Of a DNA stretch of 36,571 nucleotides, positions 35,370 to 36,571 are shown piece by piece. The notes under the pieces were generated by a model that saw only the letters and a program-made list of their open reading frames with translations, did no database searches and was not told where the DNA came from. Source of the stretch: Hyphococcus sp. (GTDB lineage Bacteria; Pseudomonadota; Alphaproteobacteria; Caulobacterales; Parvularculaceae); contig JAJFFZ010000200.1 in NCBI GenBank assembly GCA_021776395.1, positions 1 through 36,571 of the forward strand, in the 5' to 3' direction. The first letter of the stretch is position 1. The number at the start of each line of letters is the position of its first letter. The position numbers and the translations under genes were made by a program.

Positions 35370-36571
35370 ATGAGCGACGCCGCCTCCACCGACATTGTTA
35401 TCATTGGCGCCGGCCATAACGGTCTGGTTTGCGCTGCTTACCTCGCCGAAGCCGGGCTCAATGTCCACATGGTTGAGCGGCGCCATATTGTCGGCGGCGC
35501 GGCGGTGACCGAGGAGTATCACCCCGGTTTTAAAAACTCCGTCGCCAGCTATCCGGTCAGCCTTCTCAACCCGAAAGTCATCGCCGATCTCGACCTTTAC
35601 AATAACGGCCTGGAACTTGTGGAACGCTCGATGCCGAACTTCTGGCCGCTGGGCAACAAGCCCGGCGAGTATCTGAAACTGTCCTACGACATGGCCGAGA
35701 CGCAAGCGGAATTTGCGCGCTATTCCAAACATGACGCCGCCGCCCTGCCCGGCTATTACGCTGCGATTGAGCGCGCCGCCGCAGTGGTGCGCAGTCTGGT
35801 GCTGGAAACGCCGCCAAACGCCGGCGGCGGTTTGCGCGATATCTGGCGGGCGATCAGCGCCGGCAATAAATTGCGCAAACTGTCGCTCGCCGACCAGCAA
35901 TTGTTGCTCGATCTGTTCACCAAATCGGCGGCGGAGTTTTTGGCGCCGTGGTTTGAACACCCGGCCATTCTCGGCGCCTTCGCGTTTGACGGCATCGTCG
36001 GCAATTTCGCCTCGCCGCATGCGCCCGGCTCCGCTTACGTGTTGCTGCATCATGTGTTTGGCGACCTCAACGGCAAGAGTGGCTATTGGGGCCATCCGAT
36101 TGGCGGCATGGGCGCAATTACGCAAGCGATGGCGCGGGTGGCGGAAAGCCGCGGCGTTAAAATTACCACCGAGGCGCCGGTAAAACGCGTTCTGGTGGCC
36201 GATGGCCGCGCCGCCGGCGTCGAGCTGGAGAGCGGCGAGACAATTTACGCGCGCGCCGTCGCGGCCAATGTCGACCCCAAGCTGTTGTTCACCAAGCTCA
36301 CCGATGCGGGCGATTTGGCGGCGCCATTCTGCACCCGGATGGAAAACTTCGCCTGCGGCTCGGGCGTGTTGCGGATGAATGTGGCGCTGTCGGCGTTGCC
36401 GGATTTTCCCTGCCTGCCTGGCAAGGACGCCGCCGACCATCACCGCGCCGGCATCATCATCGGCCCCAATCTCGATTATCTCGACCGCGCCTATCTCGAT
36501 GCGCGCAATTTCGGCTGGTCGCGCGCGCCTGTGGTGGAGATGTTGATCACCTCGACAATGGACCCGACGCT
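35370..36571 (+). CDS. FAD-dependent oxidoreductase, CrtI/PYROXD2-like (3' end outside window)
   Basis: Manual translation: MSDAASTDIVIIGAGHNGLVCAAYLAEAGLNVHMVERRHIVGGAAVTEEYHPGFKNSVASYPVSLLNPKVIADLDLYNNGLELVERSMPNF...; GxGxxG Rossmann motif; open to the window edge. Confidence 0.9.
   Translation, partial: MSDAASTDIVIIGAGHNGLVCAAYLAEAGLNVHMVERRHIVGGAAVTEEYHPGFKNSVASYPVSLLNPKVIADLDLYNNGLELVERSMPNFWPLGNKPGEYLKLSYDMAETQAEFARYSKHDAAALPGYYAAIERAAAVVRSLVLETPPNAGGGLRDIWRAISAGNKLRKLSLADQQLLLDLFTKSAAEFLAPWFEHPAILGAFAFDGIVGNFASPHAPGSAYVLLHHVFGDLNGKSGYWGHPIGGMGAITQAMARVAESRGVKITTEAPVKRVLVADGRAAGVELESGETIYARAVAANVDPKLLFTKLTDAGDLAAPFCTRMENFACGSGVLRMNVALSALPDFPCLPGKDAADHHRAGIIIGPNLDYLDRAYLDARNFGWSRAPVVEMLITSTMDPT

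Noticed and set aside
35250-36443. 397-aa minus-strand ORF
   Set aside because: Antisense to a clear FAD-dependent oxidoreductase; sequence is Arg/Gly/His-rich and lacks family motifs, typical of shadow ORFs in GC-rich genes.

Overview
This is a GC-rich, chromosomal-type window, probably from an alphaproteobacterium (inference from gene families and repeat types). About 27 genes are supportable: ligase-associated PdeM and Lhr-like helicase; a DUF2975/XRE/lipoprotein operon divergent from a Rap1a-like gene; a PuuD-N-like membrane protein; an NSS transporter; a 909-aa PurL carrying an internal extra segment and a C-terminal BolA domain; a DUF2236/MpaB-like protein; ArsM; a secreted YegP/DUF1508 protein; PAP2; a LysM protein; an orphan TadG/TadE/TadE-F-like trio; EttA; a PH-domain protein; an alpha/beta hydrolase and WS/DGAT; fRMsr (GAF), DMT, FAH and VOC proteins; Fsa-type transaldolase; KorA/KorB; a class III aminotransferase and an ALDH7-type dehydrogenase; a VIT1/CCC1 protein; and a truncated CrtI/PYROXD2-like FAD oxidoreductase missing from the ORF track. 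No rRNA, tRNA, CRISPR array or transposase was recognised. The most notable signals are: (1) PurL with an ~90-100 aa central insert, weakly reminiscent of QPRTase/ModD N-domains, plus an in-frame BolA fusion; (2) a two-hairpin palindromic insertion in frame inside the Lhr-like helicase; (3) several families of bipartite palindromic elements with compensatory arm changes, one inside the korA-korB operon; (4) five TTAACC (CtrA half-site-like) motifs in a ~530 bp gap upstream of the Tad-like trio; (5) operator-like palindromes in two divergent promoters. No clear new defence or mobile system was found.
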